A stretch of 15,083 bases of DNA, taken from assembly GCA_001805845.1 (NCBI GenBank), contig MHHA01000077.1, positions 1-15,083 of the forward strand, read 5' to 3'. How positions within the stretch are numbered: the stretch's first letter is position 1; each line of letters opens with the position of its first letter. Under the pieces are notes generated by a model. That model did not search any database. It was not told the origin of the DNA and saw nothing but the letters and a program-made list of their open reading frames with translations. This DNA comes from Omnitrophica WOR_2 bacterium RIFCSPLOWO2_12_FULL_46_30. Its GTDB lineage: Bacteria > Omnitrophota > Gorgyraeia > Gygaellales > UBA12090. The position numbers and the translations under genes are program-made. This document shows positions 12,767 to 15,083 of this stretch, in pieces.

Positions 12767-14113
12767 ATGGCTAAGGATTACGAAGAAAAAAGATCGTTTC
12801 CCCGCATAAAAGCGGATTTAAAAGTAGATATCCCTAAAAGCATACACGCTACCTTAATGGATCTAAGCGAGAATGGAATAAGCATAAATTCCTCAGAAAT
12901 GATCTCTAGTCCGAACATATCGTTGCGCGTACATTTTCCAGACACCGATTTAAAAATGGAGGCCAAACTCGTCTGGAGAAGAAACCTTAAAACCGGCGGC
13001 TCCTCATATGGAATGGAATTTGTGGGTTTAACCGAAAATCAAAAGTCCGAGATAAGAAAAGAGTTGATAAAAACCGAAATCAGTGGTCTGCTAAATGAAA
13101 TTAATCCATCCGAAGTCAGGGAACAGATTTCATGTTTCTTTCTGAAAGACGTGTTAGGTTATATTAGCGAAATTATTAAGCTTATTTCAATTCAATCCCG
13201 CCATAGAGAGTATTCTTTAGAACTACAAAAAGAGTTCGATCGTCTAACTACCAAAATTTTGCTAAAAGGATATTGTCTAGAAGAGCTTCTTATAGATAGG
13301 AAGATTATGCAAAAAGTAAAAGATCGCTTTAGGCAGTTGATAGGCACATGGATTTATAAAAGCATGATTGTTAAACGAGCATATGAGAAACCTCGGGGTT
13401 ATCCTGGAGACTATAAAATGTTAGAGATCGTTTATGATAACAAACCAATTTCAAAAAATTTTGGCGTATATCCTGATAATTGTTTCTTAAAGAGTCCTTA
13501 TGCAGTAGCAGTAAGAATTCGTAAAGATCGCCTAAAAGAATTACTGCTGGATTTTATTAATTCATCTGAACTAAGCAAGATTAATATTTTGAATATCGCC
13601 TGTGGTTCATGCCGGGAAATTAATGAGTCGTTGCCTGATATAAAAACGCATAGCTCTATTATTTTTAATTGCCTTGATTGGGATGAAGAAGCTTTACAAT
13701 TTTCACAGGATGTTCTTCTTCCTAATAGGCCAGAAAATGTAGAGTTTAAGTTCATTAAAGAAGATATTATAAATATAATAAAGGATGAGGACGTCGCCCA
13801 ATCGCTTGGCGTGCAAAATTTGATTTATAGTATAGGCCTAATTGATTACCTACCCGATAGAATCTTAAAGAGGTTAATTAACGCATTATATAGGTTTCTT
13901 CCGAGAGGTGGAAAGCTGGTTTTAACGCATAAGAACAAAGAGAAAACATTTCCCACTATACCTCCAGATTGGTTTTGCGATTGGAAATTTGTGCCTCGAA
14001 ATAAAGAGGAGATCATTAACTTATTTTATGACTGTGGTGTTTCAAAATTTACCCTTTCTTCTGATTCTGATGACTTTGAGTATATTTATTATTTTACCAT
14101 CACAAAGCTGTAG
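12767..14113 (+). CDS. PilZ domain fused to an EF/PhcB-like SAM-dependent methyltransferase
   Basis: The product is 448 residues from the ATG at 12767, which has AGAGGA just upstream; a TTG at 12752 is less likely. Residues about 8-96 are a PilZ domain with both cyclic di-GMP motifs intact: RxxxR (R9-SFP-R13) and DxSxxG (DLSENG, 32-37). A helical linker (about 100-200) leads to a class I methyltransferase. KPRGYPGDYKMLE (208-220) is a hallmark I associate with proteins annotated as extracellular factor 3-hydroxypalmitic acid methyl ester biosynthesis, and NILNIACGSCREI (273-285) is SAM motif I. SIGLIDYLPDRILKRLINALYRFLPRGGKLVL carries the later strands. I infer that cyclic di-GMP controls methylation of an unknown small molecule or lipid. 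It sits between a receiver and a 7TM sensor kinase, the type of neighbourhood seen for fatty-acid methyl ester signalling. Confidence 0.8.
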   Translation: MAKDYEEKRSFPRIKADLKVDIPKSIHATLMDLSENGISINSSEMISSPNISLRVHFPDTDLKMEAKLVWRRNLKTGGSSYGMEFVGLTENQKSEIRKELIKTEISGLLNEINPSEVREQISCFFLKDVLGYISEIIKLISIQSRHREYSLELQKEFDRLTTKILLKGYCLEELLIDRKIMQKVKDRFRQLIGTWIYKSMIVKRAYEKPRGYPGDYKMLEIVYDNKPISKNFGVYPDNCFLKSPYAVAVRIRKDRLKELLLDFINSSELSKINILNIACGSCREINESLPDIKTHSSIIFNCLDWDEEALQFSQDVLLPNRPENVEFKFIKEDIINIIKDEDVAQSLGVQNLIYSIGLIDYLPDRILKRLINALYRFLPRGGKLVLTHKNKEKTFPTIPPDWFCDWKFVPRNKEEIINLFYDCGVSKFTLSSDSDDFEYIYYFTITKL

Positions 14114-14122
14114 GAATTTTTT

Positions 14123-15083
14123 ATGATTAACCTTCAAAGTATTTCTTTGGTCTATTATTCATTTTCTGCAACATTGAACTTTATTACCTGTTTATTTCTC
14201 GCCATATTTGTATTTCTTAGAAATCCCAAATCAAATTTAAATAGAACATTCGCCACTTTTTGCTTTTCTATCTCTCAGTGGTCACTTTTTTACATTTTAT
14301 GGTTATCTACTAAAAATTTAGTTTTGGCCGATCTCTTTATGAGAACATGCATGATTGGCGTTATCTTTCTCCCTGTTACCTTTACGCATTTTGTTTTAGT
14401 TCTTACTCGGACAAAACAGAAGAAAGCCGTGTTTATTCTAAACTATTTATCAACTTTTATTATAGCAGCTACTGTTTATACTCCGCTTTATGCAAAAAAA
14501 GGAGGGCCGATTTCAGCTTTTCCGTATTGGCTTATCCCGGGTAAATTTTTTCTGATCCATTTGATACACTTCTTTATTAACCTCGTTTATTCATATCTCT
14601 TAATCTTCAAAGCATTAAAACGCGAAAAAGGTCTTTTAAGAGAACAAATCCGTTATATTATCTTAGGAACTGTCATTGGTTTTATGGGTGGTTGGACTAA
14701 TTATTTATATTGGTATCGCATTGTATCTATTCCGCCGTTTCTTAATATCACGGCTGCCTTTGGGGTTCCATTTATCGCTTATGCCATTATTCGTTATCAT
14801 CTTATGGACATTAACATTGTCCTTACTCGCGCTGGAATCTTTGTTCTGGCTTATATCTTTGTTTTAGGTATTCCTCTTTGGTTAGGCTATGCTACTAAAT
14901 CCTGGTTTCCCTCAACGTCTTTGGCTATTTTCCTTGCTACCTCTGGCCCATTTCTTTATAATTTTCTCCGCCGCCGCGCTGAAGCCAGTATTCAAGCCGA
15001 AGAACGCCGCGGCCGCGAGCTTCTTAAGCAGGCCTCAGAAGGCATGATGCGCATACGCAGTATTAAAAGGTTAGTCAGCCTTA
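14123..15083 (+). CDS. Membrane histidine kinase N-terminal half, 7TM sensor (partial, runs off the window)
   Basis: An open frame of 320 codons starts at the ATG at 14123 (AGGA 7 nt upstream) and has no stop before the window ends. The N-terminal part shows a run of about seven or more hydrophobic helices (for example SFSATLNFITCLFLAIFVFL near the start) like the 7TM region of bacterial histidine kinases. The block REQIRYIILGTVIGFMGG followed by FGVPFIAYAIIRYHLMDINIV is one I know from such kinases. The last 40 residues (RRRAEASIQAEERRGRELLKQA and on) form a basic coiled coil that should lead into a GAF or HisKA domain beyond the window. The kinase core itself is not visible, so the kinase call rests on the sensor region and the adjacent receiver. 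It begins 9 nt after the methyltransferase stop. Confidence 0.75.
   Translation, partial: MINLQSISLVYYSFSATLNFITCLFLAIFVFLRNPKSNLNRTFATFCFSISQWSLFYILWLSTKNLVLADLFMRTCMIGVIFLPVTFTHFVLVLTRTKQKKAVFILNYLSTFIIAATVYTPLYAKKGGPISAFPYWLIPGKFFLIHLIHFFINLVYSYLLIFKALKREKGLLREQIRYIILGTVIGFMGGWTNYLYWYRIVSIPPFLNITAAFGVPFIAYAIIRYHLMDINIVLTRAGIFVLAYIFVLGIPLWLGYATKSWFPSTSLAIFLATSGPFLYNFLRRRAEASIQAEERRGRELLKQASEGMMRIRSIKRLVSL

Noticed and set aside
1..15083. CRISPR arrays, insertion sequences, tRNA or rRNA genes.
   Set aside because: I saw no spaced direct repeats, no transposase-like frames with terminal repeats, and no cloverleaf or rRNA signature. The only repeats of note are the tsaD duplication and the hairpins listed.

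Overview
The window looks like a chromosomal fragment of a diderm (Gram-negative-type) bacterium. It has an outer-membrane beta-barrel protein, a lipoprotein with a lipobox, and a complete gatCAB set for indirect tRNA amidation. The gene order gatC-gatA-gatB-ctp-divergent deacetylase-tsaD, the 7TM histidine kinase with a YAIIRYHLMDI stretch, and the usher-like surface cluster remind me of Candidatus Omnitrophota. That placement is from memory and needs a phylogeny.

Layout. (1) Bases 1-4446, forward: a surface-structure operon. It holds the tail of one secreted beta-sandwich subunit, a second complete subunit with WxL-like features, a periplasmic two-domain chaperone/DUF916-like protein, and a 904-residue usher-like outer-membrane protein (TPR, pilus-secretin N-domain, beta-barrel, two SdrD-B-like domains). 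(2) Bases 4446-5076, reverse: a small secreted protein of unknown role. It is transcribed from a consensus sigma-70-type promoter through a GEMM-type (cyclic di-GMP-I class) riboswitch and two tandem intrinsic terminators. It converges on the usher gene through a shared hairpin. (3) Bases 5120-11621, forward: a tight housekeeping operon, gatC, gatA, gatB, an S41 C-terminal processing protease, a divergent polysaccharide-deacetylase-like lipoprotein and tsaD. A 29-bp imperfect palindrome lies over its -10 region. tsaD carries a perfect in-frame tandem duplication of a 45-bp palindrome-bearing unit. (4) Bases 11695-12249: a BrnT/BrnA-type toxin-antitoxin pair whose start codon sits at the predicted transcription start. 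(5) Bases 12366-15083, visibly AT-richer: a stand-alone CheY-like receiver, a PilZ-methyltransferase fusion related to the 3-hydroxypalmitate methyl ester (EF/PhcB-like) methyltransferases, and a 7TM histidine kinase that runs off the end.

How the parts may work together (inference). Cyclic di-GMP appears twice: as the probable ligand of the riboswitch beside the surface-structure operon, and as the probable ligand of the PilZ domain in the signalling cluster. The surface cluster resembles a diderm mix of WxL-type subunits, a DUF916/PapD-like chaperone and an usher-like pore, and I do not recognise it as a described named system. The housekeeping operon joins translation fidelity (GatCAB, TsaD) with envelope protein turnover (Ctp) and an envelope hydrolase-like protein.
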